Below are positions 1 to 8,374 of a DNA stretch of 40,701 nt, in pieces (positions within the stretch are counted from its first letter, which is position 1; the number at the start of each line of letters is the position of its first letter). Below the pieces are notes generated by a model. That model had not been told where the DNA came from. It saw only the letters and a list, made by a program, of their open reading frames with translations, and did not search any database. The translations under genes were made by a program, and so were the position numbers. The DNA is taken from positions 1-40,701 of the forward strand of contig DLAJ01000024.1 of the NCBI GenBank assembly GCA_002493905.1. The letters run 5' to 3'. Source of the DNA: Lachnospiraceae bacterium UBA7050. Lineage in GTDB: Bacteria > Bacillota > Clostridia > Lachnospirales > Lachnospiraceae.

Positions 1-12
1 GAATTTAAAATT

Positions 13-1839
13 TCAAGTCAGCATCGTCGGGAAAGCCTTATGTGTCAAATTCTCTGAATCTGCTAAATCCACACGAACCATGCGGTATCCGTCCATCGCA
101 ATGACGTAACTCTGCCATGTGCCGTCACGCTCGTTTTGAACCTGTACGTCATAACCCTCCGAAAAATTGTAGTCATCCACGCTGATGCTTTTTACCACAC
201 TTAATTTTCCGTCTTGATATTCATAGATTTCACTCCATTCTGTGCCGGAGCTGCTTCCCCATCCCTCTTTTATCATCAGATAACCAGACTGCATAAACGC
301 ACCATAATAAGGGTCGCCACGCATTCCTCCGCTATAGGCGCTGCTGATTGACGGCGTGTCCTCCTGCTCTGTCCATGAACCATCACTCTGCTGTAATAAG
401 AGAAACATACGACGGTCATCTGGCATACGTTCTGGGAAATCCTCCCCCTCATAGAAATCAAAAGCCTCGCTGTCCACCACGAAAGCGCTATCCTGAAGCC
501 CGTCACAATTTAAGTCTCCCTGAATGAAATCAATACATTCAAACTCTTCCACCTCAGGATGATACTCTGCAAGCCATTCTGTAATAAATACCTCTTCTTC
601 GTCCGATACTCCCTTATCCGTATATAAAAGCAACGGAACTTCCCAGACCGGCTCGATGCTTTTGATCGGATTCGCAAACACCGCCGCATACATCAATTCT
701 TCCTTTCCCGCAAGCGGTGTCAGATCTTCGATCTGATTATCCGAAAGCCCCACCTGATTCAGACGCGAAAGCCCTGCAAGGGCAGAAATATCCCGAATCT
801 CATTTCCGTCCAATGCCAGATCAAACAGATGATTCAGATTTTTTAGCGCTGAAATATCACAGATTTCGTTTTCAGCCAGTCCCAGCCGCTCCAATTGATC
901 CATCCCCGCAAGCGGCGTAATGTCCGTGATGGAATTGCCGTTCAGGTTCACCCCCCGAAGCTCCGTTAAACCGCTTAAAAAACGAATATCCTCAATACCG
1001 CAGTCCTGTAGTCCCAAATCCTGCATTTTAAGAAGTGTTCCCACCGCTTCCATGTTTTTTGCATTCTCATTACCGGCAAGGGACAGCTCAACCAATTCCG
1101 GAAGCTTCTCCAATACCGCCAAATCTTCTATAGGAGTTTCATACAGAGACAATCGCTGCAGCTGCGGCATTTTTTCCAAAAACGAAAAATCCTCTATTGT
1201 GCAATATGTAAGGAAAATCCCTGTTATTGTGGGCATCCCAGCCAAAAACGAAAGTTCAATCTGCTCATCCTTATCATAGCTGATATAAAGTTCTTCCAAT
1301 TTGGATAGCTGTGCGATGGGCGTAAAATCCATAATAACGGAATCATCCCATTGATCGATATCGATCACAAGCCGTTTCAAATTAGGAAGAAGCGACAAGG
1401 ACTCCAGTGAATCAATCTCATTGCCGTATGACGCTTCCCTCAGCACGATACTCTCGCAGCTTTCCATTTTTTGCAAAACGATTTCCGGAGAATCTTCCTC
1501 TTCAATCCCAATCCCATAGCGCACACGTTCCCGAAAGCCTTCATCCTCTATCAGCAGCGCCAGTGTTTCGTCGGCATTCCGGGCTCCGGATAAATCCGGC
1601 ATGATTGCTGCCTCATCAGGCGTAACGGCGGTTGCTTCCGCTTCTGCCGATTCTTCTGCTTCTTCTATGTCGGCTTTATTTTCTATTTCTTCTGCCGCTT
1701 CTTTATTTTCTTCCACAGCTTCAGACAACACATGCTCATTTTCCTGCGGCAGTTCCGTCCCTTGTCCGCACGCACAGAGCAGTATGCTGCACAACGTAAT
1801 GCAGGTCAATAATTTATATTCACATCTGTTTTTAATCAT
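13..1839 (-). CDS. Leucine-rich-repeat surface lipoprotein
   Basis: A 608-aa secreted lipoprotein. The start at 1839 was chosen because a GGGGAGG ribosome site lies just upstream of it; an in-frame ATG at 1863 sits on the far side of that site. A hydrophobic signal peptide ends in the lipobox LCAC, putting the lipidated cysteine at about residue 24. Next comes an acidic Glu/Ala-rich linker (about 30-80), then roughly a dozen 21-22-residue leucine-rich repeats of the pattern LxxLxxLxLxxNxIxDIxxL (about 110-400), as in internalin-like proteins. The C-terminal 180 residues form a separate domain rich in Gly, Tyr and Asp (about 430-600), probably beta. LRR lipoproteins of this type usually mediate protein contacts at the cell surface; no partner is visible here. 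The gene ends at the left edge with its stop codon inside the window. Confidence 0.85.
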   Translation of the reverse strand: MIKNRCEYKLLTCITLCSILLCACGQGTELPQENEHVLSEAVEENKEAAEEIENKADIEEAEESAEAEATAVTPDEAAIMPDLSGARNADETLALLIEDEGFRERVRYGIGIEEEDSPEIVLQKMESCESIVLREASYGNEIDSLESLSLLPNLKRLVIDIDQWDDSVIMDFTPIAQLSKLEELYISYDKDEQIELSFLAGMPTITGIFLTYCTIEDFSFLEKMPQLQRLSLYETPIEDLAVLEKLPELVELSLAGNENAKNMEAVGTLLKMQDLGLQDCGIEDIRFLSGLTELRGVNLNGNSITDITPLAGMDQLERLGLAENEICDISALKNLNHLFDLALDGNEIRDISALAGLSRLNQVGLSDNQIEDLTPLAGKEELMYAAVFANPIKSIEPVWEVPLLLYTDKGVSDEEEVFITEWLAEYHPEVEEFECIDFIQGDLNCDGLQDSAFVVDSEAFDFYEGEDFPERMPDDRRMFLLLQQSDGSWTEQEDTPSISSAYSGGMRGDPYYGAFMQSGYLMIKEGWGSSSGTEWSEIYEYQDGKLSVVKSISVDDYNFSEGYDVQVQNERDGTWQSYVIAMDGYRMVRVDLADSENLTHKAFPTMLT

Positions 1840-1986
1840 CTTAATTTTTCCTCCCCTCCGCATATAAAGAGATTATCATTTACAAAATTTCAAATCGGGA
1901 TTTAAGAAAATAATTGATAAAATGAAAAAATGGTATAAATCTGAACTTCTCATTCAGATATACACCACTCATCATCTGCGGAAAAT

Positions 1987-2011
1987 GGGACAATGAACAG
2001 ATTCAAGTCCC
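1987..2011 (-). terminator. Probable terminator of the tRNA-Leu operon
   Basis: On the minus strand GGGAC and GTCCC pair, with an inner TGAA/TTCA stem, and the hairpin is followed by ATTTTCC. It lies about 25 nt past the 3' end of the second tRNA-Leu. The arms are made of sequence closely matching the tRNA 3' end (see findings). Confidence 0.5.
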
Positions 2012-2035
2012 ATCTCACGTATTCCTCAATCTTAA

Positions 2036-2119
2036 TGCGGAAGATGGGACTTGAACCCACACGATATTGCTATCACAAGATCCTTAGTCTTGCTCGTCTG
2101 CCAGTTCCGACACTTCCGC
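2036..2119 (-). tRNA. tRNA-Leu (anticodon AAG)
   Basis: The minus strand folds as a class II tRNA of 84 nt. It has acceptor GCGGAAG/CTTCCGC, a D-arm with AACTGGCAGAC, anticodon stem CAAGA/TCTTG around loop CTAAGGA (anticodon AAG, reading CUU), a long variable arm, and a T-arm with GGGTTCAAGTCCC. The discriminator is A and CCA is not encoded. It is the second gene of a two-tRNA unit. Confidence 0.93.
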
Positions 2120-2122
2120 TTA

Positions 2123-2206
2123 TGCAGGAAAAGGGACTTGAACCCTCACTGTATTGCTACAACAGGCACCTGAAGCCTGCGCGTCTGCCAATTCCGCCAT
2201 TCCTGC
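2123..2206 (-). tRNA. tRNA-Leu (anticodon CAG)
   Basis: An 84-nt class II tRNA on the minus strand. It has acceptor GCAGGAA/TTCCTGC, anticodon stem CAGGC/GCCTG around loop TTCAGGT (anticodon CAG, reading CUG), a long variable arm, and T-arm GGGTTCAAGTCCC. It lies 3 nt upstream of the AAG tRNA and is co-transcribed with it. Confidence 0.93.
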
Positions 2207-2217
2207 GCACAACTGAT

Positions 2218-2246
2218 ATCTTACCTGCTTTTTGGCAAGTTGTCAA
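2218..2246 (-). promoter_or_regulatory. Promoter of the tRNA-Leu pair
   Basis: Minus strand TTGACA, 17-nt spacer, TAAGAT, placing transcription start just before the first tRNA. This is a strong sigma-A type match. Confidence 0.8.
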
Positions 2247-2321
2247 TAAATTTTTGAACATTTTCATCAATAAATACTTCTTTTTTTTCCAAACAAGCCT
2301 CCAAGTGCTGTTTTTACGAAA

Positions 2322-2352
2322 GTGTTCCTGTCCATACCACGAACGGGAACAC
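2322..2352 (-). terminator. Hairpin after the ABC exporter operon
   Basis: GTGTTCC pairs with GGAACAC and an inner GTTC/GGAC stem extends it. It lies 25 nt past the stop of the second ABC gene. The following tract (TTTCGT) is weak, so termination is probable rather than certain. Confidence 0.5.
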
Positions 2353-2377
2353 TCTCCATCCCGCAGTGCCTTCTTTG

Positions 2378-4261
2378 TCACGAGCAAAGCTGCTGCTTAT
2401 TGTACTGCAGTGTATAAAGATCGTAATACCGTCCTTTCTGGTGCAGCAGCTGCTGATGATTCCCCTGTTCCACAATTTCCCCGTGGGACAACAAAATGAT
2501 CTGGTCCGCATGCTGGATCGTGGAAAGCCGGTGCGCCACGATCAGCATCGTTCCGATATTCTTCATCTTTTCCAGACTATCCTGAATCAAAAGCTCCGTC
2601 TCCGTGTCAATATTAGCCGTCGCCTCATCTAAGATCATGACCGCCGGCTTATGGATAATGGTGCGCGCAAAAGATAGAAGCTGACGCTGCCCTGCCGAAA
2701 AATTATTTCCCCTCTCCCGCACGATTTCATCCAGCCCGTTCTCCAGCTTTCCGATAAAAGCATCCGCATTCACATAGCGGCACGCCTCCCATACCTGCTC
2801 GTCCGTGATCCCCTCTTTCCTAAGCAGGATATTGCTTCGGATGTCTCCGGAAAATAGAAACACATCCTGCAGCATCTGTCCGAAATGGCGCCGAAGAGAC
2901 GCAATCTTAATTTTGCGGATATCCATACCGTCAATCAGGATCTGCCCTCTCTGAATCTCATAATTGCGGCAGATGAGGCTCAAAATCGTTGTTTTTCCAG
3001 AACCGGTCGCACCGACAAACGCAACCGTCTGCTTCGGCTCCACATGGAAGCTGACTCCTTTTAATACCCATTCACCGGGTTTATAGCAAAACCAGACATC
3101 ACGGAACTCAATTTCGCCGCGAAGCTTAGGCAGTTCCACCGCATCCGGTTCATCCACTACCTCAGGCTCCATATCCAGAATCGTAAAAATTTTTTCCGCG
3201 GAGGCAAAAGAACGCTGCAGCATATCAAACTGCTCCGCCAGCGTCTGGATCGGATTAAAGAACCGCGAAATATACATATAGAAAGAGACCATGACGCTGC
3301 TGTCGATCACCTGTCCGAGATAATGGATGTCTTTAATATAGCCTTTTGCCCCTAAATAAAACAGACACAGGTTGGAAGAAATATAAATCATATATACCAT
3401 GGGCTGAAAAATTCCGAAAACAAACATCCGGTTGAGTTTCGCCCTTTGCAGCTTCCTGCTGCGATGTAAAAAGTCATCCAGCTTCTCTTCCTCCCGGTTA
3501 AAAATCTGAGTAATCTTCATACCGGACAGATTTTCAGACAGATAGGTGTTAATGTCCGTAGTAGCGTTATTCACCTGCCGGTGCACCCGCCTTGAAAACT
3601 TCCGGAATATCACTGTAAACAACACGATAAACGGCACAAAACACAGCACCATCAGTGTCAGCGCATAGTTCAGCATCAACATTGCTCCGAACACGCCTAC
3701 GATCACCATGACATTCTTTACCAGCGTCACCAGAATATTGGTAAACATATAAGAGATCGCATTCGGATCATTGACTGTTCTGGTCACCAGCTTCCCGACC
3801 GGAATGTTGTTCAATTGTTCATGACTGAGCTTTTCAATATGCGTAAATACATCCAAACGGATCTGTGAGAGTATTTTCTGTCCCGTTTTCTGCAAGATCA
3901 TTGCCTGAAGATACGTACAGACCAGGGAAACGATCAGGATTCCCGCATACACTCCCACCATGGCATAGAGCTGTTTTAGTTCAAAACTCTCTTTGATCAG
4001 CCCTTGAATTTTTCCGACGATCAGCGGCGACGCCAGATCATATCCAATAGAAAACAGCATGACAAAAAATACGAGGATAAAGCTCTTCCAATAAGGTCCC
4101 GCATACTGCAGCAGACGCCGTACGATCTCACTGTCAGGCATATTCCGGTCCAGTTCCGGATCCTCCTTGACCTTTTTCAGCGCACAATATGCCACGAGAA
4201 ACACGATCGTAAATACGCCGATGATAGCACCCACGATCAAAATCGGTAAATATTCACTCAT
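2378..4261 (-). CDS. ABC exporter half-transporter, subunit B (catalytic Walker B)
   Basis: A 627-aa fused membrane and ATPase subunit of a type IV (B-family) exporter. It has an N-terminal extra helix, a six-helix transmembrane domain (about 60-340), then an ATPase domain. The ATPase shows Walker A GATGSGKTT, an altered signature FSAGQRQ, Walker B AVMILDEAT with the catalytic Glu, and H-loop IVAHRLST. The start at 4261 was chosen for the AAGGAG site 9 nt upstream; the reading frame opens further upstream, but that part overlaps the preceding gene. The ATG overlaps the upstream stop by 8 nt, so translation is coupled. With the upstream subunit it fits the heterodimeric multidrug/lipid exporters of Firmicutes (BmrCD/LmrCD/TM287-288 type). 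The substrate cannot be told from sequence. Confidence 0.92.
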   Translation of the reverse strand: MSEYLPILIVGAIIGVFTIVFLVAYCALKKVKEDPELDRNMPDSEIVRRLLQYAGPYWKSFILVFFVMLFSIGYDLASPLIVGKIQGLIKESFELKQLYAMVGVYAGILIVSLVCTYLQAMILQKTGQKILSQIRLDVFTHIEKLSHEQLNNIPVGKLVTRTVNDPNAISYMFTNILVTLVKNVMVIVGVFGAMLMLNYALTLMVLCFVPFIVLFTVIFRKFSRRVHRQVNNATTDINTYLSENLSGMKITQIFNREEEKLDDFLHRSRKLQRAKLNRMFVFGIFQPMVYMIYISSNLCLFYLGAKGYIKDIHYLGQVIDSSVMVSFYMYISRFFNPIQTLAEQFDMLQRSFASAEKIFTILDMEPEVVDEPDAVELPKLRGEIEFRDVWFCYKPGEWVLKGVSFHVEPKQTVAFVGATGSGKTTILSLICRNYEIQRGQILIDGMDIRKIKIASLRRHFGQMLQDVFLFSGDIRSNILLRKEGITDEQVWEACRYVNADAFIGKLENGLDEIVRERGNNFSAGQRQLLSFARTIIHKPAVMILDEATANIDTETELLIQDSLEKMKNIGTMLIVAHRLSTIQHADQIILLSHGEIVEQGNHQQLLHQKGRYYDLYTLQYNKQQLCS

Positions 4262-6035
4262 TGCCGGCATCTCCTTCCTCTTCCAGTTTCTGAAGCTCCA
4301 CCATTTTCCGGTATTCCGGGCAGTGCGCATACAATTCCTCGTGAGTTCCCGCCGCCGCCAGATTCCCATCATCAAGAAACAGAATCTTGTCCATCCCTTC
4401 AATCGTAGAAATACGATGCGCGATCAGAATGGTCGTCTTTCCCTTACGCGACGTCCGCAGATTTTCAAGAATTGCCGCTTCTGTTTTCGTGTCCACGGCA
4501 GAAACAGAATCGTCTAAAATCAGAATCGGCGCGTTCTTCATCAACGCTCTTGCAATGGAAATTCTCTGTTTCTGACCGCCCGAAACCGTAACGCCCCGCT
4601 CTCCCAGCATTGTGTCATATCCCTGCTGAAACTCTCTGATATTGCCATCCACATCGGCAAGCTTTGCCGCCTCTCTGACAGCCTCTTTGTCATACGCTTC
4701 CATGCCAAAGGCAATATTGCGCTCAATCGTATCGGAAAAAAGGAAATTATCCTGGGGCACATATGCACAGTTTTCTCTCAAATCCCGAATCTTCACATCA
4801 TTGACGTCATTTCCGTCAACAAAGAGCGTCCCGTCCGGCACCTGATAAGTACGCAGGATGAGGTCCACCAGCGTCGTCTTGCCGGAACCCGTTTTACCGA
4901 CCAGCCCTACATTCTCGCCTGCCCGTATCTGAAAGGATATATTTTTCAGGACATCGTACTCACCGCCCGGATAGCGGAAAGTCAGATTCCGAAATTCGAT
5001 GTCTCCGCGTACGCTTTTTAATTCCCGCACACCTTCCCTGTCCACAACGTCTATTTTCGCATCCAGCAGCTCACTCAGGCGGTCCAGGGACGCTTTTCCC
5101 CTTGAAGTCATGTCGATCAGTTCGGAAACCGCCATGATCGGCCATATGACCGCGTTAAAATAGCCGATAAACTCCACCAGCTGGCCGGCATTAAAACGCT
5201 GCTTATATACCAGATATCCTCCGTATCCTAAGATCACACAGACAACGCTCTCAACAAACAGCATGACCATCACCCGCAGCAGTACGGAAGACTTGGTATG
5301 ATCAATATTGGCCTTCTCATTTTCCTCGTTCAGCTTCCGGAACGCCATCAGTTCTTTTGCCTCTTTGACAAACGCCTTGATGACGGCAATACCGGAAAAA
5401 CTCTCTTGAGAGAAATCCGAAAGTTTAGAAAACGCCTCCTGACGGATATCCCATTTTTTCATCATCTGCCTGCCGATCAGAGTTGCCGCCGCCAAAAGAA
5501 ACGCCATTGGGATCAGCGTCAGCAGCGTAAGAACCACATCCATATGCCACATTTTTAACACTGCGAGAACGCCTAAAAGCAGCGCGTCAAAAAACATCAT
5601 AACGCCCCATCCAAAGCATTCCTGCACCGTGTCTAAGTCGTTCGTAAACAGGCTCATCAGGTTCCCCACCTTATTAACCTGATAATATTCCCTGCTTAAA
5701 TCCCTTGCATGGTCAAACATGCGGTTGCGCAGATCCGTCTCTAAGCGCACTGCCGCACCAAAAAAGCACACCCGCCACAGGAAACGGCCAAATACCATTG
5801 CCAGTATGATTCCTACCATCGGCATACATATCCCGTCCAGCAGAAAATCCATCGTAAATTCCGCATGGACACCCTCTGCGGTGACGCTACCGCTGTTCAT
5901 TCCGTTGATTACCATGCGGTACAGTCTTGGAATTTCCAACTGCAGATAATCCACGATGATCAGTGAGATCAGCCCTAAGACCAGCCATGGCGCATATTTC
6001 AAATAGTATTTGTTGATATGTTTCCCGAAAATCAT
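4254..6035 (-). CDS. ABC exporter half-transporter, subunit A (degenerate Walker B)
   Basis: A 593-aa permease-ATPase fusion. The six-helix transmembrane domain covers about 15-310. The ATPase domain has Walker A GKTGSGKTT, signature VSGGQKQR, Walker B LILDD with Asp where the catalytic Glu normally sits, and H-loop IAHRIST. The non-catalytic Walker B here and the altered signature (FSAGQ) in the partner would meet in the same composite ATP site. This is exactly the asymmetry known for heterodimeric exporters, so the two proteins should work as one pump. An AGAGGAAA ribosome site precedes the ATG. It is the first gene of the operon, driven by the promoter at 6095-6123. Confidence 0.92.
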   Translation of the reverse strand: MIFGKHINKYYLKYAPWLVLGLISLIIVDYLQLEIPRLYRMVINGMNSGSVTAEGVHAEFTMDFLLDGICMPMVGIILAMVFGRFLWRVCFFGAAVRLETDLRNRMFDHARDLSREYYQVNKVGNLMSLFTNDLDTVQECFGWGVMMFFDALLLGVLAVLKMWHMDVVLTLLTLIPMAFLLAAATLIGRQMMKKWDIRQEAFSKLSDFSQESFSGIAVIKAFVKEAKELMAFRKLNEENEKANIDHTKSSVLLRVMVMLFVESVVCVILGYGGYLVYKQRFNAGQLVEFIGYFNAVIWPIMAVSELIDMTSRGKASLDRLSELLDAKIDVVDREGVRELKSVRGDIEFRNLTFRYPGGEYDVLKNISFQIRAGENVGLVGKTGSGKTTLVDLILRTYQVPDGTLFVDGNDVNDVKIRDLRENCAYVPQDNFLFSDTIERNIAFGMEAYDKEAVREAAKLADVDGNIREFQQGYDTMLGERGVTVSGGQKQRISIARALMKNAPILILDDSVSAVDTKTEAAILENLRTSRKGKTTILIAHRISTIEGMDKILFLDDGNLAAAGTHEELYAHCPEYRKMVELQKLEEEGDAGNE

Positions 6036-6094
6036 TTTCGTTTCCTCTCTTTATCCACCGGCCGGTCCTCCGCCGTCACCGTCACATCTCCGCT

Positions 6095-6123
6095 ATTATA
6101 CCTTTCTTTTTCCAAAATAGCAA
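6095..6123 (-). promoter_or_regulatory. Promoter of the ABC exporter operon
   Basis: Minus strand TTGCTA, 17-nt spacer, TATAAT, about 55 nt ahead of the first ATG. No MarR- or TetR-type regulator gene is adjacent and no clear operator is seen. Confidence 0.65.
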
Positions 6124-6217
6124 ATAGCTGCGCAAATACAGGAAGTCCTCAACCCAACAAATGAAGGATTCTCCCTGTCTGAAAAAAATAACCGCGGAAA
6201 CACCGTGGTCAATCACA

Positions 6218-6249
6218 AAAGCCGCCCGGCTGCTATGCCGGACGGCTTT
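6218..6249. terminator. Bidirectional terminator
   Basis: AAAGCCG pairs with CGGCTTT, with an inner GC-rich stem (CCGGC/GCCGG), flanked by A and T runs. It lies downstream of the FliD-like gene. The stretch 6036-6307 otherwise holds only the ABC promoter and a small ACCGCGG/CCGTGGT hairpin. Confidence 0.8.
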
Positions 6250-6307
6250 CATTCCTTTATTTACACTATAACCTGTTATCCACGGAGCAACTCCGTGTTG
6301 CTATGTT

Positions 6308-7117
6308 TTAGAAAAAGCTGTTATAATTTATGCCGCTCTCAAACGGATTGTAAGCCCCTGCCGACGTATAGGTTTTGCCGTAATTCAGATCGGAGGAAAC
6401 ATTAGAACCAATTGTGGACGCATAACCGCCGACATTTCCCGCATAGGAATTTGCGCCGTTAAACAGCCCCTTTACTTTCAGCATATCCGCCTTTTTGAAA
6501 TCCTCTTCATCCACGGTAAGCTTTCCGTCGGTCTCGACCGTAATGCCGACCTTGGCAAGCTGACTCTTGAATACATCCGTGAGATTCATCATGCTGTTAA
6601 GGGCTCTTGCCGTACTCTTTCCTACCGCATCACTGTCTGCAGAATCAATCAGCGTGTTGTATTCCTTCGCAAAGTTCTTCACCGCGGAATAAATCGCATT
6701 TCTGTCATAATCCTTCGTGGTCGTCTTGGTCCCGTCCTCGTTGGTTGTCGTAATATCCTTCTTATTGAACAGGGACTTCGAATTAGTCGCCGTCAGCTTC
6801 GATGCTGCGGAATACAGATCGCCGGCATCATTCTTAATCTCGGAAAGCGTCTGCTTTGCCGTGTCCTTACGAATCTTGCTGCTGTTGGATTCTTTCTTTG
6901 TCTTATTGTCATCCGAATCGCTGCCGCTCACCTTCGCCGTATTCTTCGCATAATATGCTTTTACGGCTTTGGAATAAGCGCCGCTTTTGATAGAGGCATA
7001 TTCAGTCAAATCAATCCCGAGGAAATTGCCTGATCCGCCTGCGCTCTTCCCGGACAAACCCGTAAATAAACTGGAATAATCTGTCTTCAAATTCTTCAGA
7101 TTCACATAATATGACAT
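6308..7117 (-). CDS. FliD-like (flagellar hook-associated protein-like) protein
   Basis: A 269-aa protein with low-complexity Ser/Thr/Lys/Asp stretches. Its C-terminal half has the signature order seen at the end of FliD-type filament caps: an AVKNFAKEYNTLIDSA helix, then a KVGITVETDGKLTVDE segment, then VKGLF. It is far shorter than full FliD (over 400 aa) and has no flagellar neighbours, so it may be a secreted or surface relative rather than a real cap. The ATG at 7117 has AAAGGAG 8 nt upstream; a GTG 9 nt earlier overlaps that site and was rejected. It has its own promoter and a structured leader of about 105 nt, and is monocistronic with a terminator at 6218-6249. Confidence 0.55.
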   Translation of the reverse strand: MSYYVNLKNLKTDYSSLFTGLSGKSAGGSGNFLGIDLTEYASIKSGAYSKAVKAYYAKNTAKVSGSDSDDNKTKKESNSSKIRKDTAKQTLSEIKNDAGDLYSAASKLTATNSKSLFNKKDITTTNEDGTKTTTKDYDRNAIYSAVKNFAKEYNTLIDSADSDAVGKSTARALNSMMNLTDVFKSQLAKVGITVETDGKLTVDEEDFKKADMLKVKGLFNGANSYAGNVGGYASTIGSNVSSDLNYGKTYTSAGAYNPFESGINYNSFF

Positions 7118-7164
7118 CTCTCTCACTCCTTTGATCTCTGCGCCACGTTTTTAAGCACCTTTGC

Positions 7165-7178
7165 GGGCATCCGTGCCC
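7165..7178 (-). promoter_or_regulatory. Leader hairpin before the FliD-like gene
   Basis: GGGCA/TGCCC with a 4-nt loop lies in the 105-nt leader. I compared the leader with cyclic-di-GMP riboswitch cores (GEMM-I and GEMM-II) and did not find their conserved segments. Confidence 0.35.
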
Positions 7179-7228
7179 TCTTACCTTATATATCGGCTCT
7201 CTGAGAACCAACCTTTATACTTGATTTT

Positions 7229-7257
7229 ATTATAGCCGTTTTTTATCCATATGGCAA
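7229..7257 (-). promoter_or_regulatory. Promoter of the FliD-like gene
   Basis: Minus strand TTGCCA, 17-nt spacer, TATAAT. It is sigma-A-like; no sigma-28 (flagellar) promoter was seen. Confidence 0.7.
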
Positions 7258-7302
7258 TGGGCTGTTCATGACATTTCACAGTTCTTTTACACAGAATCTT
7301 TT

Positions 7303-8136
7303 TCAGACATCCGTCTCCTCCACGCCTGTCCCGTCAAAAGCAGGAATGAAGCTCTCGCGCGCGGCCTCCCCTTCCTGCACATAACCGTTCTCTATGCCGA
7401 GTTCCATGGCGTAAGATATCACACGGCCGTATTCCCGTTTCGTCAGCTTTCTGTTTAATTCCGGCGCATGCTCCTTCACATACGGCATCGGCGTATACTG
7501 ACTTAAGATACTGTATGCGATCCGGTTCCCGTATTCTTGAAACAGATATTGAAGAACTGCTTTCGCTTCCTTCGTATGCCCCGGAAGCACCAGATGACGC
7601 ACAAGCACTCCGTTTACCATCAAACCGTTTTCGTCATACTTACATTCCCCCGCCTGCCGCATCATTTCCGACAGCGCCGCTTTCGCCCGTTCCGGATAAT
7701 CTGCTTTTTTACTGTAACGCGCAGCGAGTTCCGGACTTAGATACTTGAAATCCGGCAGCCAGACATTGATCAGTCCCTGCAGCCTGCGAAGCGCGGAAAC
7801 ATCCTCATAACCGCCGCAGTTATAGACAACCGGGATCACAAGCCCCTCTCTCTTTGCCGTAAGAAGTGCGTCGCGGATCCCTTCCGCAAAGTGCGTCGGC
7901 GTAACCAGATTGATATTATGCGCGCCTTCCTTCTGAAGGCGGATCATGATGCCGGCAAGCGTTTTGGATGTTATCGTTTTTCCACAGCCTTCCGCCGAAA
8001 TCTGCCTGTTCTGGCAAAATACGCATCGGAGGACGCAGCCCGAAAAAAAGACCGCTCCCGAGCCGCACGTCCCCGATATGCATGGTTCCTCCCATTTGTG
8101 CAGCGCTGCCCTTGCAACGCGGAGCACCTGCTCCAT
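7303..8136 (-). CDS. Radical SAM protein, PflX-like (COG1313 type), 5' end disrupted
   Basis: A 277-aa radical SAM enzyme of the pyruvate-formate-lyase-activase-related PflX group. The 4Fe-4S/SAM motif is CVLRCVFC (Cys34, Cys38, Cys41), preceded by the family hallmark WEEPCISGTCGSGAVFFSGC. The group generates a 5'-deoxyadenosyl radical; its substrate is not settled. The start at 8136 was chosen for GGAGGG 9 nt upstream; an ATG at 8169 is possible. Family members normally begin some 35 residues earlier with a Cys motif of the LCPRxC type. An LCKEQC equivalent is present just upstream in the same frame (near 8190-8205) but has no start codon, because a 41-bp tandem repeat shifts the frame. The protein may therefore be N-terminally truncated or expressed only after repeat change. 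Confidence 0.8.
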   Translation of the reverse strand: MEQVLRVARAALHKWEEPCISGTCGSGAVFFSGCVLRCVFCQNRQISAEGCGKTITSKTLAGIMIRLQKEGAHNINLVTPTHFAEGIRDALLTAKREGLVIPVVYNCGGYEDVSALRRLQGLINVWLPDFKYLSPELAARYSKKADYPERAKAALSEMMRQAGECKYDENGLMVNGVLVRHLVLPGHTKEAKAVLQYLFQEYGNRIAYSILSQYTPMPYVKEHAPELNRKLTKREYGRVISYAMELGIENGYVQEGEAARESFIPAFDGTGVEETDV

Positions 8137-8149
8137 CCCGTCCATCCCT

Positions 8150-8245
8150 CCGTCCGCTTCTCCGGGCATAGCACACTGCTCTTTACAAAGCCGCCCGTTT
8201 CTCCATGCACAGCATATTGCTCTTTACAAAGCCGCCCGCTTCTCC
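8150..8245. repeat. 41-bp tandem repeat at the 5' end of the radical SAM gene
   Basis: The core CCGYCCGYTTCTCC recurs at 8150, 8191 and 8232, exactly 41 bp apart. Copies two and three share 28 nt with one mismatch (8177-8204 and 8218-8245, beginning TGCTCTTTACAAAG). Because 41 is not a multiple of three, each added unit shifts the reading frame. Confidence 0.85.
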
Positions 8246-8374
8246 TGTCCGTGCCCGCCTGCATTTTCGAGTTTATTTTATCACAATCTGCAAAATCCGT
8301 TAAGGTCCCGCAGATATTTTTATTCCGTCATTCTGTCAGCGATCATTCTGTCAGGACTGCGTTTTCATCTCTGT

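Noticed and set aside
7117..7222. Cyclic-di-GMP riboswitch before the FliD-like gene
   Set aside because: The gene type made this attractive, but the conserved core segments of the known classes are missing from the leader.
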